Below are positions 17,764 to 27,251 of a DNA stretch of 64,000 bases, one piece after another. Under the pieces are notes generated by a model that saw only the letters and a program-made list of their open reading frames with translations, was not told the origin of the DNA and did not search any database. How positions within the stretch are numbered: the stretch's first letter is position 1; each line of letters begins with the position of its first letter. Position numbers and translations under genes: made by a program. The DNA is from Solwaraspora sp. WMMD406. GTDB taxonomy: Bacteria; Actinomycetota; Actinomycetes; Mycobacteriales; Micromonosporaceae. Location: contig NZ_JARUBF010000001.1 of NCBI RefSeq assembly GCF_029626025.1, forward strand, positions 4,278,001 through 4,342,000. The letters are read 5' to 3'.

Positions 17764-18255
17764 ATGGACGACGACGACACGGAGGCGGCGGTGCGTGAGC
17801 TGAGCGTGGTCGGGGTTCGGGTGGAGTTGCCCACCAACCAGCCGATCGTGCTGCTGCGGGAGGTCGACGGGGACCGTTACCTGCCGATCTGGATCGGTGC
17901 GGTGGAGGCTACCGCGATCGCCTATGAGCAGCAGGGTGTGAAGCCGGCCCGGCCGTTGACCCATGATCTGTTGCGGGACATCCTGGCGGCGTTGCGGGCG
18001 CCGTTGCGGGCGGTGGAGATCACCGAGTTGAAGGACAACGTGTTCTACGCCGATCTGTTGATCGGGGACAGTGTGCGGGTGTCGGCTCGGCCGAGCGATT
18101 CGATCGCGTTGGCGTTGCGGGTCGGGGCTCCGATTCGTTGTGCTGAGCAGGTGCTCTCGGAGGCGGGCATCGTCATTCCGGACGAGCAGGAGGACGAGGT
18201 CGAGAAGTTCCGGGAGTTCCTGGATCAGGTGCGGCCGGAGGACTTCGCGGGGTGA
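17764..18255 (+). CDS. bifunctional nuclease family protein (DUF151)
   Basis: A 163-residue DUF151 protein with the family core LPTNQPIVLLREVDGDRYLPIWIGAVEATAIAYEQQG and RPSDSIALALRVGAPI. Plant and bacterial members have been reported to have DNase/RNase activity, but the role in actinobacteria is unsettled. It occupies the Rv1829 position between ftsR and a second MerR gene. The ATG at MDDDDTE is preceded by GGGAGCGGG. The length is normal for the family. Confidence 0.88.
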   Translation: MDDDDTEAAVRELSVVGVRVELPTNQPIVLLREVDGDRYLPIWIGAVEATAIAYEQQGVKPARPLTHDLLRDILAALRAPLRAVEITELKDNVFYADLLIGDSVRVSARPSDSIALALRVGAPIRCAEQVLSEAGIVIPDEQEDEVEKFREFLDQVRPEDFAG

Positions 18256-18431
18256 CCGGGCGGCCCGGTGTGGTTGCCGTGGTCGCCTTCGCGTACGCGC
18301 GCCGTTGCCGCCCGTACGCGGCGTGTCGCGCCTCGCGTTCCTGGTTCGGGTGGTGTCTGGCGTTAGGGTGGCCATGTCGATGGGCTCATGTTCCGTCCGG
18401 GTGTGGGCCGCACTGACGGGGAGGTTGCCGT

Positions 18432-19025
18432 ATGCCCGAGCAGCGAGAGCCTGACCCGGGATCGTCTGATCATCCGGGCTCGTCCGAGGGTTCGTCGGGC
18501 GGCGGGCTGGACGACGACCTGGTTGGCTACCGGGGAGTCACCGCGTGTCACGCGGTCGGGATCAGTTACCGACAGTTGGACTATTGGGCGCGGACGTCGC
18601 TGGTGGTGCCGAGTGTGCGGGACGCGGCGGGTTCGGGATCGCAGCGGCTGTACTCGTTTCGTGACCTGGTGGTGTTGAAGGTCGTGAAGCGGCTGCTCGA
18701 CGCCGGGGTGTCGTTGCAGAACATCCGTAAGGCGATCGAGACGTTGCGGTCGCGCGGGGTAGCCGATCTGGCCGGGATCACGTTGATCTCCGATGGCACG
18801 ACGGTGTACGAGTGCCGCTCTCCGGAAGAGGTCGTCGATCTGTTGCAGGGCGGCCAAGGGGTGTTCGGGATCGCGATCGGTGGGGCGTTCAAGGAGATCC
18901 AGGGTTCGTTGTCGCAGTTGCCGGCGGAGCCGGCGGTGGCCGAGTCGGTTTCGGCTGATCCGTCGGCGGTGGTGGACGTCAGCGACGAGTTGGCGGCCCG
19001 GCGTGCCCGGCGGCGCGCCGGCTGA
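18432..19025 (+). CDS. MerR-family transcriptional regulator (Rv1830 type)
   Basis: A 197-residue protein. After a disordered 35-residue start comes a MerR DNA-binding domain (~38-105: YRGVTACHAVGISYRQLDYWARTSLVVPSVRD, then QRLYSFRDLVVLKVVKRLLDAGVSLQNIRKAIETL). The rest contains a short effector region (DGTTVYECRSPEEVVDLLQGGQGVFGIAIGG). In M. tuberculosis the matching gene is Rv1830. It is the last gene before the glycine riboswitch and gcvP. The target genes are not known from the sequence. Confidence 0.88.
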   Translation: MPEQREPDPGSSDHPGSSEGSSGGGLDDDLVGYRGVTACHAVGISYRQLDYWARTSLVVPSVRDAAGSGSQRLYSFRDLVVLKVVKRLLDAGVSLQNIRKAIETLRSRGVADLAGITLISDGTTVYECRSPEEVVDLLQGGQGVFGIAIGGAFKEIQGSLSQLPAEPAVAESVSADPSAVVDVSDELAARRARRRAG

Positions 19026-19165
19026 CCCAGCGCCGGCCGCGGTCGTCGGCCGTGTCGGCCGGGCGTCGCCCCTGTGGTGTGGTCGGGCCGGCGGGTCACG
19101 GTGATCGACGTCACCGCAGCGCGGTGGCCGGGCAGCCGGTAGCGTGGACGTCGCCGCGTACCTGC

Positions 19166-19292
19166 GTGGGAGAGACCGTCGCTGTCCGGTGACGGCGCCG
19201 AAGGGGCAAATCCTCCCCGGAACCTCTCAGGCAAAAGGACCACCCGGGTTGGCGACTCTGAAGGCGACGGCGCCGACAGAGGGGGAGGTTGC
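19166..19292 (+). ncRNA. glycine riboswitch upstream of gcvP
   Basis: The 5' leader of gcvP carries the conserved glycine-aptamer sequence: GGGAGAGACCG at 19168, CGCCGAAGGGGCAA at 19196, CTCTCAGGCAAAAGGACC at 19224, then a GACTCTG and CCGACAGAGGGGGA segment that closes the fold. One complete aptamer is visible. A second tandem aptamer is not obvious, although the 19263-19292 part could form a ghost aptamer. Glycine binding would raise expression of the P protein. The leader has no stop in the gcvP frame, so gene callers may wrongly extend gcvP through it. Confidence 0.9.
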
Positions 19293-19320
19293 CCGTCGAC
19301 CTCACCCCGGGAGCCGCCTG

Positions 19321-22137
19321 GTGTCCACGTCGTCTTCGTTCGCCGACCGTCACATCGGCCCTGATCAGGCAGCCGCGCGCCGCATGCTCGACGTCGTCGG
19401 TTTCGCCAGCGTCGACGACCTGATGGACGCCGCGATTCCCGAGGTGATCCGCTGGCGGGACCGGCTCGATCTGCCGGAGCCGATGGACGAGCCGCAGGTG
19501 ACGGCGGCGCTGCGGGAACTCGCCGCCGCCAACACGCCCGCCGTGTCGATGATCGGCCTGGGTTATCACGGCACCCACACCCCGGCGGTGATCCGCCGTA
19601 ACGTGTTGGAGAATCCGGCCTGGTACACCGCCTACACCCCGTACCAGCCGGAGATCAGTCAGGGCCGGCTGGAGGCGCTGCTGACGTTCCAGACGATGGT
19701 GGCGGACCTGACCGGGCTGGCGACGGCGAACGCGTCGATGTTGGACGAGGCGACCGCCGCGGCGGAGGCGATGGCGTTGGCGCGGCGGGTGTCGGCGTCG
19801 ACCAGCGCCGTGTACGTCGTCGACGCCGGCGCGTTGCCGCAGACGGTCGCGGTGCTGCGCAGCCGCGCCGAGCCGCTCGGTGTCGACGTGCGGGTGTGTG
19901 ACGTCTCCGGTGACCTGCCGGGGGAGTACTTCGGGATGCATCTGCAGTTCCCGACGGCGTCGGGTCTGCTGCGCGACGACCGGGCGGTGGTCGCGGCGGC
20001 GCACGCCGTCGGGGCGGTGGTGACCGTCGCCGCGGATCTGTTGGCGTTGACGCTGCTGCGTCCGCCGTCGGCGATCGGCGCGGACATCGCGGTAGGCACC
20101 AGCCAACGGTTCGGGGTGCCGATGGGTTTCGGGGGGCCGCACGCCGGTTACCTGGCGGTGCGCGCCGGCTTGGAACGGATGCTGCCGGGCCGGCTGGTCG
20201 GGGTGTCACGGGACGCCGACGGCCGGCGCGCCTACCGGCTGGCGTTGCAGACCCGGGAGCAGCACATCCGCCGGGAGAAGGCGACCAGCAACATCTGCAC
20301 CGCGCAGGTGCTGCTGGCGGTGCTGGCCGCGATGTACGCCGTCTACCACGGGCCGCAGGGGCTGCGGGCGATCGCGGAACGCACCCATGGCATGGCGGCG
20401 CGGTTGCGGGCCGGGTTGCGGGCCGGTGGGGTGTCCGTCGGCGACGGGCCGCTGTTCGACACGGTGACGGCGACCGTGCCCGGCGGCGCCGGGCGGGTGG
20501 TGGCGGCCGCGGCGGCGCGGCGGGTCAACCTGCGGCTGGTCGACGCGGACACGGTCGCGGTCACCTGTGACGAAACGACCACCGAGGCGCATCTGGCGGC
20601 GGTGTGGGCGGCGTTCGGGGTGGCGCCGTACGTCGGTGACGTCGACGAGCCGATCCCGGCCGGGTGGCGGCGCGACGACGACATCCTGGCCCATCCGGTG
20701 TTCCACGACCACCGCAGCGAGACGGCGATGCTGCGGTACCTGCGTCGGCTCGCCGGGGTCGACTACGCCCTGGACCGGGGGATGATTCCGCTGGGTTCGT
20801 GCACGATGAAGCTGAACGCGGCGGTGCAGATGGAGCCGATCAGCTGGCCGGGGTTCGCCGATGTGCATCCGCTGGCGCCGGCGGAGCAGACCGTCGGCTA
20901 CCGGCGGCTGATCGGTGAGCTGGAGACCTGGCTGGCGGAGGTGACCGGCTTTGACGCGGTCAGCGTGCAGCCCAACGCCGGTTCGCAGGGGGAGTTGGCG
21001 GGGTTGCTGGCGATCCGCGGCTACCACCGGCAGCGGGGGCAGGCCGGTCGGGACGTGTGTCTGATCCCGTCGTCGGCGCACGGCACCAACGCGGCGAGCG
21101 CGGTGATGGCCGGGATGCGGGTGGTGGTGGTCGGCTGCGACGCCGACGGCAACGTCGACGTGGCCGACGCGCAACGGTTGATCGACGCCCACCGTGACAC
21201 CCTCGCGGCGATCATGGTGACGTATCCGTCGACGCACGGCGTCTACGAGGAAGGCATCGCGGATCTGTGCGCCCGGGTGCACGACGCCGGCGGGCAGGTG
21301 TACGTCGACGGGGCGAACCTCAACGCGCTGCTCGGCTACGCCCGGCCAGGCCGGTTCGGTGCCGACGTGTCGCATCTGAACCTGCACAAGACGTTCTGCA
21401 TTCCGCACGGCGGCGGCGGCCCGGGGGTGGGGCCGGTGGCGGTCCGCGCCCATCTGGCTCCGTTCCTGCCGGCGGATCCGATGGGCGGCGGCACCGGCCC
21501 GGTGATTTCGGCCGCCCGGTACGGGTCGGCGGGCATCCTGCCGATTCCGTGGGCGTACCTGCGGTTGATGGGCACCGATGGTCTGGTGCGGGCGACCGGG
21601 GCGGCGGTGTTGGCCGCCAACTACGTCGCGGCCCGGCTGCGCGGGCACTACCCGGTGTTGTACAGCGGCAACAAGGGGCTGGTCGCTCACGAGTGTGTGC
21701 TGGATCTGCGGTCGTTGACGAAGGCGACCGGCGTCACCGTGGAGGACGTGGCGAAACGGCTGATCGACTACGGTTTCCACGCCCCGACGATGTCGTTTCC
21801 GGTGGCGGGCACGTTGATGGTGGAGCCGACCGAGAGTGAGGACCTGGCCGAACTGGACCGGTTCTGCGCGGCGATGATCGCGATCCGGGCCGAGATCGAC
21901 CAGGTGGCGCAGGGGGTGTGGTCGGTGGCGGACAGTCCGCTGCGGCAGGCACCGCACACCGCGGCGCTGGTCACCGCCGACGACTGGCCGTACCGGTATC
22001 CGCGGTCGGTGGCCGCGTATCCGGTGCCGGCGCTGCGGGCGGACAAGTACTGGCCGCCGGTGCGGCGGGTCGAGGGCGCCTACGGGGACCGGAACCTGGT
22101 GTGTGCGTGTCCGCCGCCGGAGGCGTTCGCCCAGTGA
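19321..22137 (+). CDS. gcvP: aminomethyl-transferring glycine dehydrogenase (P protein)
   Basis: A 938-residue full-length P protein that decarboxylates glycine and passes the aminomethyl group to GcvH. Family landmarks are [20 protein letters not shown], the [14 protein letters not shown] segment, and the PLP-lysine loop [20 protein letters not shown] around residue 690. The GTG at 19321 is chosen because it follows the riboswitch, has GGGAG at the right distance, and begins the typical [15 protein letters not shown]. Expression is probably glycine-inducible through the upstream riboswitch. Its stop overlaps the GTG of a truncated oxidoreductase. Confidence 0.95.
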   Translation: MSTSSSFADRHIGPDQAAARRMLDVVGFASVDDLMDAAIPEVIRWRDRLDLPEPMDEPQVTAALRELAAANTPAVSMIGLGYHGTHTPAVIRRNVLENPAWYTAYTPYQPEISQGRLEALLTFQTMVADLTGLATANASMLDEATAAAEAMALARRVSASTSAVYVVDAGALPQTVAVLRSRAEPLGVDVRVCDVSGDLPGEYFGMHLQFPTASGLLRDDRAVVAAAHAVGAVVTVAADLLALTLLRPPSAIGADIAVGTSQRFGVPMGFGGPHAGYLAVRAGLERMLPGRLVGVSRDADGRRAYRLALQTREQHIRREKATSNICTAQVLLAVLAAMYAVYHGPQGLRAIAERTHGMAARLRAGLRAGGVSVGDGPLFDTVTATVPGGAGRVVAAAAARRVNLRLVDADTVAVTCDETTTEAHLAAVWAAFGVAPYVGDVDEPIPAGWRRDDDILAHPVFHDHRSETAMLRYLRRLAGVDYALDRGMIPLGSCTMKLNAAVQMEPISWPGFADVHPLAPAEQTVGYRRLIGELETWLAEVTGFDAVSVQPNAGSQGELAGLLAIRGYHRQRGQAGRDVCLIPSSAHGTNAASAVMAGMRVVVVGCDADGNVDVADAQRLIDAHRDTLAAIMVTYPSTHGVYEEGIADLCARVHDAGGQVYVDGANLNALLGYARPGRFGADVSHLNLHKTFCIPHGGGGPGVGPVAVRAHLAPFLPADPMGGGTGPVISAARYGSAGILPIPWAYLRLMGTDGLVRATGAAVLAANYVAARLRGHYPVLYSGNKGLVAHECVLDLRSLTKATGVTVEDVAKRLIDYGFHAPTMSFPVAGTLMVEPTESEDLAELDRFCAAMIAIRAEIDQVAQGVWSVADSPLRQAPHTAALVTADDWPYRYPRSVAAYPVPALRADKYWPPVRRVEGAYGDRNLVCACPPPEAFAQ

Positions 22138-22346
22138 GTCAGCACCTCATGCCGCGGCCCGGCAGCGACCTCGTCGGCGTCACCGGAGCCACCGGGCGTC
22201 TCGGCGGGCGCGTCGCACACCGCTTGGCCGCTGCCGGCGCCGCTCAACGTCTGCTGGTGCGCGACCCGGCTCGTGCCCCCGAACTGCCCGACGCCTGCGC
22301 CGTACGGGCCGACTTCCCGGGCCGCGATGTCGCAGCGGGTCGTTAG
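22134..22346 (+). pseudogene. N-terminal fragment of an NmrA/SDR-like NAD(P)-binding oxidoreductase
   Basis: Seventy residues that begin a Rossmann fold, LVGVTGATGRLGGRVAHRLAAAGAAQRLLVRDPARAPELPDA, then stop after FPGRDVAAGR. Full-length relatives are about 280 residues. The remainder is absent: the DHFR-like gene begins 11 bp later. This suggests deletion of the rest, with the junction near 22330-22346. The GTG overlaps the gcvP stop, so it may still be translated. The nucleotide-binding TGATGRLG motif is intact. Confidence 0.7.
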
Positions 22347-22357
22347 AGTCGCCAGCC

Positions 22358-22915
22358 ATGGGACTCCTGACCTTCAGCCTCAACGTCACCCTGGACGGTT
22401 GCGTCGACCACCGGGAGGGGATCGCCGACGACGAGACACGCGCCCTGTTCACCCGCCTCATGGACGCCAGCGGGGCGATGCTGTGGGGCCGGGTCACCTA
22501 CGAGATGATGGAGAGCCACTGGCCGGCCGTCGCCCGCGGTGACGGGCAGGCGCCGCCGGCCGTCCGCGACTGGGCGGTCAAGCTGGAGGCCAGACCCAAA
22601 TATGTGGTGTCGTCGACACGCAGCGACTTCCCCTGGGCCAACAGCCACCACATCGGCGGCGATCTGCGTGAGGGCGTGCGCAAGCTCAAGGACGCGACCC
22701 CGGCCGGGGTCCTCCTCGGCAGCGGCACGCTGGCGACCGCGCTCGACCGGCTGGACCTGATCGACGAATACCAGCTGCTCGTCCACCCGAGGATCGCCGG
22801 CCACGGCCCGACCCTGCACCAGGGCGGACTGCCCGGCACCCGCCGGCTCGAACTGCTCTCGGCACAACCGCTGCGCAACGGCGCCGTGGTCATGCACTAT
22901 CGCCGCGCCCGCTGA
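22358..22915 (+). CDS. dihydrofolate reductase-like (RibD C-terminal) family protein
   Basis: A 185-residue reductase of the RibD C-terminal/DHFR-like family. It opens LLTFSLNVTLDGCVDHREG, has MLWGRVTYEMMESHW at ~50, KYVVSSTRSDFPW at ~85, LLGSGTLATALDRLDLIDEYQLLVHP at ~120 and ends RNGAVVMHYRR. These are the usual strands and the NADPH-binding region. The substrate of such stand-alone proteins is unknown, and they should not be read as folate enzymes. It lies just after the truncated oxidoreductase. Confidence 0.88.
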   Translation: MGLLTFSLNVTLDGCVDHREGIADDETRALFTRLMDASGAMLWGRVTYEMMESHWPAVARGDGQAPPAVRDWAVKLEARPKYVVSSTRSDFPWANSHHIGGDLREGVRKLKDATPAGVLLGSGTLATALDRLDLIDEYQLLVHPRIAGHGPTLHQGGLPGTRRLELLSAQPLRNGAVVMHYRRAR

Positions 22916-23289
22916 ACCACCGGGAACGCGTCGCCGTGAGTCGACCGGTGGCGTCGCGTCGCGCTCTTCGGGACATGTCCTCGTCGTCGAGGCGTCCGTC
23001 GGCGCCGCGCGGCGAGCGCGAGGTGGCCGCGCCGATCGAGGCGGTCGGTCATCGACGAATCGTCGGGCGACACGCCGAGGACCGGCCGGGGTGCGGCCGG
23101 TGCGGGTGGCGGTGGATCGGCGGCTCGACGGTGAGCCAACGGTGCGCGGAGGCGGCACCGGATGCGACGGGACATCGGTGGCTCCACCCGGGTGGAGTGC
23201 TTCCCCTGTGGTGTGGCGTCGCGGGGGAGACGGTGTGGCCGGGGGGCGGGTCCGGGGCGGCGCCATCGCCGCCCGGGGGCGCTACGCGG
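22916..23289. other. 374-bp intergenic region, nothing recognised
   Basis: Between the DHFR-like gene and the convergent DUF5999 gene. Open frames exist on both strands but lack family features or start signals, and I see no strong hairpin or repeat. Confidence 0.4.
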
Positions 23290-23490
23290 TCAGGCAGCCA
23301 GGGCGTGCCGGGCGGGGCCGCGGTGCGGTGCGATGCTGCTGCCGTCGGGCAGAAGCTCGCCGGTGTCCTCGAAGACGATCACCCCGTTGCAGAGCAGACT
23401 CCAGCCCTGCTCGGGGAAGCAGGCGATCACCCGCGCGGCTTCCCGGTCGGTGGCCTCAGCTGAGGGACAGTGTGGTTGATGCTGGCACAT
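23290..23490 (-). CDS. DUF5999-family small protein
   Basis: A 66-residue protein beginning MCQHQPHCPSAEATDREAARVIACFPEQGWSLLCNGVIVFEDTGELLPDG, which matches the small actinobacterial DUF5999 family. Conserved Cys and His in CQHQPHCP, a Cys in ACFP and one in LLCNG could bind a metal, though this is not shown for the family. GGAG lies before the ATG. It is divergent from the deformylase gene, whose start is 243 bp away. Confidence 0.85.
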   Translation of the reverse strand: MCQHQPHCPSAEATDREAARVIACFPEQGWSLLCNGVIVFEDTGELLPDGSSIAPHRGPARHALAA

Positions 23491-23732
23491 CGGGTTCTCC
23501 GGACTGTGGGGGGTGCTGTGTCATGGTTCACATGACCAGTGATGAACGTTACCAAGCCGAACGACGCGCTTCCGAGCAAGTAACGGTCGGAACGCCGCGA
23601 AATCCTCCCTTCGGATGAGGCACATCGACCCGGTCGGCGTGGAAACGCTCCCAGATGATGATGGTACGCCCCGACCGCATCCCGGCCCCGCCCCACGACA
23701 CCCCCGGCGCACGCGCCACTAGCATCACCGTC

Positions 23733-24260
23733 ATGACGATGCGTGCCATCCGCGTCCTCGGCGACCCCGTCCTGCGTACCCCCGCCGAACCGGTCACCCA
23801 CTTCGACGCCGCCCTGCGCGCCCTCGTCACCGACCTGATGGACACCCTGCTCGGCGCCCCCGGACGCGCCGGGGTCGCCGCCCCCCAGATCGGCGTCAGC
23901 GCCCACGTGTTCGTCTACGACGCCGACGGCCACCGCGGCCACGTCGTCAACCCCGCCATCGACCTGCACGGCGTCGACCCCGCCACCGACCCGGACAGCG
24001 ACGACGTCGACACCGACGACGAAGGCTGCCTGTCCATCCCCGGCCTGTACTTCCCGACCCCCCGCGCCCGCCGCGCCACCGTCCGCGGCGTCGACCAGCA
24101 CGGCGAACCCGTCACCGTCACCGGCACCGGGTTCCTCGCCCGCGCCCTGCAACACGAAACCGACCACCTGGACGGCCGCCTCTACGTCGACACCCTGCGC
24201 GGCGACACCCGCCGCCGGGCGTTGCGCGAGATCCGCTCAGCCGCCTGGGCCCGCCGCTGA
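23733..24260 (+). CDS. def: peptide deformylase
   Basis: A 175-residue enzyme that removes the N-formyl group from nascent proteins. All three family motifs are present: GVAAPQIG (~50), EGCLSIPG with the metal-binding Cys (~97), and QHETDHLDG (HExxH-type, ~140) with its two His ligands. The ATG at MTMRAIRVLGDPVLR gives the usual length. It is convergent with the siderophore operon, whose last gene ends 52 bp away. Additional deformylase copies elsewhere are likely in such genomes, so this one may not be the only copy. Confidence 0.93.
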   Translation: MTMRAIRVLGDPVLRTPAEPVTHFDAALRALVTDLMDTLLGAPGRAGVAAPQIGVSAHVFVYDADGHRGHVVNPAIDLHGVDPATDPDSDDVDTDDEGCLSIPGLYFPTPRARRATVRGVDQHGEPVTVTGTGFLARALQHETDHLDGRLYVDTLRGDTRRRALREIRSAAWARR

Positions 24261-24312
24261 CCCGCCGTGTCCGCCGCTCACCACAGCCGGCCACAACCGG
24301 CCCGGACGACGC

Positions 24313-25491
24313 TCACAACACCACCATCCGGGGATGGGGATGGCGCAGGAAGTCGTGGTGCGAGATGTCCCAGCCGTACGCTCCGGCCCGACCGAACACC
24401 ACCACGTCACCGGCCCGCACCCGCGCCACCGGCTGATCCCGACACAACACGTCCCGAGGCGTACACAACTCACCCACCGCGTCCACCGCCACCCCCGCCG
24501 CCTCCGGACGCGGAAACGCCCACCCGTCCCGATCCACCGGCACCACCGCGAACGGATGGCTGTACCCCCACGCCGCCGGCAACCGGAAATGGTGCGTCCC
24601 GCCCCGCACCACCACGAACCACCGACCGTGGGTGCGTTTCACATCCACCACCTCGGCCGCGTACCACCCCGCGTCGGACACCAACAACCGACCCGGCTCG
24701 AACACCAACCGCACCCCCGCCGGCACCGCCACCCCCGCCAACCCGGCCCGCAACACCTCCAGGTCGAACCGCCCCGAACCCACATGATCCACCCCGAACC
24801 CGCCGCCCACGTTCACGTACTCCAACGCCACCCCGAACCGCCGCGCCGCCGCGACCGCCCACCGCACCGACCCGTCCACGAACCGCACATGCGCCGCCGC
24901 GTCCAGATTGTTCGACACCGCGTGCAGGCTGAATCCCACCACCCGTACCCCCGCCGACCCCGACGCCACCGCCAGCACCTCACCCAACTGCTCCTCGTCC
25001 ACCCCGAACGGCGTCGGCACCCCCGCCATCCGATGACTACCCGCCACCCCGCCACCACGCCGGTTCACCCGCACCCCCACCTGCGCCACCACGCCCGCCG
25101 CCCGCGCCACCGCGTCCAGCCGCCGCAACTCCCAACCGCTCTCCACATTCACCGTCGCGCCCGCCGCCACCGCCGCCCGCAACAGCTCATCGGTCTTCGC
25201 CGGCCCACCACACACCACCTGACGGGCCCCCGCCGCCACCGCCACCGCCAACTCACCCCCCGACGCCACCTCCACCCCGTCGGTCACCCGCGCCAACTCC
25301 GCCACCACCTCCGGATGGCCGTTGGCCTTCATCGCGTACAGCAGCACCGCGCCCGCCGGCAACGCCGCCCGCACCGCAGCCGCCGCCGCCCGCACCGCAG
25401 CCCGGTCGTACACGTACGCGCACACCGGATCCGGCTCGGCCGCCAACCCCCGCACCGCCGCGACCACCCGATCTGGCACCACCACCACCAT
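24313..25491 (-). CDS. siderophore-type PLP-dependent decarboxylase (fold type III)
   Basis: A 392-residue enzyme related to diaminopimelate/ornithine decarboxylases. PLP-lysine is in YAMKANGHPEV (~50), the HxxS segment is SLHAVSNNLD (~190), the Gly loop is VNVGGGFGVD (~220), FEPGRLLV is at ~260, and the substrate Cys region reads GELCTPRDVLC (~340). Together with two IucA/IucC synthetases this is the set seen in carboxylate siderophore clusters (compare SbnH, PvsE), where the enzyme makes a diamine or ethanolamine-like building block. Its start overlaps the stop of the upstream synthetase (TGATG). The siderophore itself is not identified. Confidence 0.85.
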   Translation of the reverse strand: MVVVVPDRVVAAVRGLAAEPDPVCAYVYDRAAVRAAAAAVRAALPAGAVLLYAMKANGHPEVVAELARVTDGVEVASGGELAVAVAAGARQVVCGGPAKTDELLRAAVAAGATVNVESGWELRRLDAVARAAGVVAQVGVRVNRRGGGVAGSHRMAGVPTPFGVDEEQLGEVLAVASGSAGVRVVGFSLHAVSNNLDAAAHVRFVDGSVRWAVAAARRFGVALEYVNVGGGFGVDHVGSGRFDLEVLRAGLAGVAVPAGVRLVFEPGRLLVSDAGWYAAEVVDVKRTHGRWFVVVRGGTHHFRLPAAWGYSHPFAVVPVDRDGWAFPRPEAAGVAVDAVGELCTPRDVLCRDQPVARVRAGDVVVFGRAGAYGWDISHHDFLRHPHPRMVVL

Positions 25492-27251
25492 CACCACCGC
25501 CTCACACCCGACGACGGCGACGCCCCCGTGAACCCGCCGTCGGCGATCGGATTACGCACCGGCACGTACACGTCACCCGACCCCGCCAACCGCATCCGCA
25601 CCAACGCCTTGTGCGCCACCATCGGCGCCGTCAACGCCGCGTGATCCTCCGCCGCCCACCCCGCACACCCCGGATCCGAGCGCAACCCGTCGTACACCTC
25701 GTCCACCACCGCCCGCACCGCCCGCCACCCCGCCGCCTCGTCCAACCCGTGCGACCCCACCAACCCCACCACCACCTCACCCACATGCGCCTGCAACGCC
25801 GTGTACCCCACCTTCGCCCGCATCACCCGCGGATCGTCCGTGACCACCACCGACCCCGGCGCCAACTCCACCACCACCCCCGCCGCCGCCAACCGCGACC
25901 GCAACAACCGCAACCCCGCGAAATCCCGCACCACCAACCGGTACGGCACCCCACCCCGAAACGTCGGCAGACAGTTCTGCAGATGCGCCTCCAACGCCAC
26001 CCCGAACCGCGTCGCCAACCGCAACAACGGCGGCAACACCACCCCCGCGTACGCCCCCACGAACGCCAACGCCGCCGCCGGACGATCCGCCAACCCCCGC
26101 ACCCGCGCGAACTCGTCCACCCGCGCCGACAACACCCCCGCCGTCGCCAACGCCACCCCCGACACCGGCACCTCACCCGCCCCCACCACCCCCGCCAACC
26201 CGTCCCGCACGATCACCGACACGTCCCGACCCGACCCCACCCGCACCGCCGCGCCCGCCACCTCCGGCAACAACACCAACCGCGCCGCCGCCACCTCGTC
26301 ACCGGCCACCAACCCCGCCAACACCCGCGACAACACCGGCCCGTTGCGCGTCGACGCCACCGAGATCGTCCGCCGCGTCGACGTCACCTGAATGTCCAAC
26401 GACACCTTCAGATACCGCCGCCGCCCATCCGCACCCGCCGGCAACAACACCGTCCGCACCGCCGCCGTCGGCACCGCCGGCAACACCTGCGGCAACACCC
26501 GCATCACGCCCGCCCGGACCAGATCCGCGTACCGGTCCCGCAGCACCGCCGCCCACTGCCACACATGCACCGGCCGCACCACCCATCCCGGCGGCGCCAC
26601 CGGCACCTGCGGATACCACCGGGCCAACAGCCCCGACACGTCGTCACCGACGCACAGATCGGCCCGCACCGCCACGAACCCCACCCCCGTGCCCGGCGAC
26701 TCGACATCGTGGGCCAACACGTCCGCCACCGACCACCCCAACCGGGTACGGCCACAGGGATGCAGATTGTGCCCCCGCAACGCCGCCGCCCGCTCCACGC
26801 CCGCCACCCACCCGTCCACCTCGCCGACCGCGGCCGTCGACCACCCGGCGACCGGCACCGGAGGGCGCGCCGCCGCCACCGCCAGGTTCACCACGGCGTT
26901 GGTCAACTCCGCCGCCAACGCCCAACCCCGCCGATCCCACACCGACACCGGCAACACATCCACCGGATCGTCCCCACTCCACCCATAAGCTGCGAAACGG
27001 TCGAAACCATGCCAACGGCCCGACGAAAACCGGTCCCGCGCCCCCGAAACGTCCTCCCGACACAACGCGTCCACCAACCGACCCCCCACCACCCGCGCCG
27101 CCCACGGCACCGCCGCCCGGAACCCCGCCACCAACTCCGGCGCCACCCGACCCAACTGCCCGGCCGCCGCCTCCACCGCCACCGGCAACCGCCCCGCACC
27201 CGCCCCACACCCACACCACCGACCCGCCGCCACCACCGACACCCCGCTCAC
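25491..27251 (-). CDS. IucA/IucC-family NIS siderophore synthetase (second)
   Basis: A 586-residue NRPS-independent siderophore synthetase. Family landmarks: NLHPCGRTRLGWS (~195), KVSLDIQVTSTRRTIS (~305) for ATP and substrate, EAHLQNCLPTF (~495) with the conserved EAHxQN, and a C-terminal FerR/FhuF-like region. The usual HPWQ motif reads HVWQW (~255). The GTG start overlaps the previous synthetase stop (GTGA). A longer open frame exists upstream, but it is only a Gly/Val-rich shadow of the first synthetase. It should couple a carboxylate to an amine or alcohol; order of action is unknown. Confidence 0.88.
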   Translation of the reverse strand: MSGVSVVAAGRWCGCGAGAGRLPVAVEAAAGQLGRVAPELVAGFRAAVPWAARVVGGRLVDALCREDVSGARDRFSSGRWHGFDRFAAYGWSGDDPVDVLPVSVWDRRGWALAAELTNAVVNLAVAAARPPVPVAGWSTAAVGEVDGWVAGVERAAALRGHNLHPCGRTRLGWSVADVLAHDVESPGTGVGFVAVRADLCVGDDVSGLLARWYPQVPVAPPGWVVRPVHVWQWAAVLRDRYADLVRAGVMRVLPQVLPAVPTAAVRTVLLPAGADGRRRYLKVSLDIQVTSTRRTISVASTRNGPVLSRVLAGLVAGDEVAAARLVLLPEVAGAAVRVGSGRDVSVIVRDGLAGVVGAGEVPVSGVALATAGVLSARVDEFARVRGLADRPAAALAFVGAYAGVVLPPLLRLATRFGVALEAHLQNCLPTFRGGVPYRLVVRDFAGLRLLRSRLAAAGVVVELAPGSVVVTDDPRVMRAKVGYTALQAHVGEVVVGLVGSHGLDEAAGWRAVRAVVDEVYDGLRSDPGCAGWAAEDHAALTAPMVAHKALVRMRLAGSGDVYVPVRNPIADGGFTGASPSSGVRRW

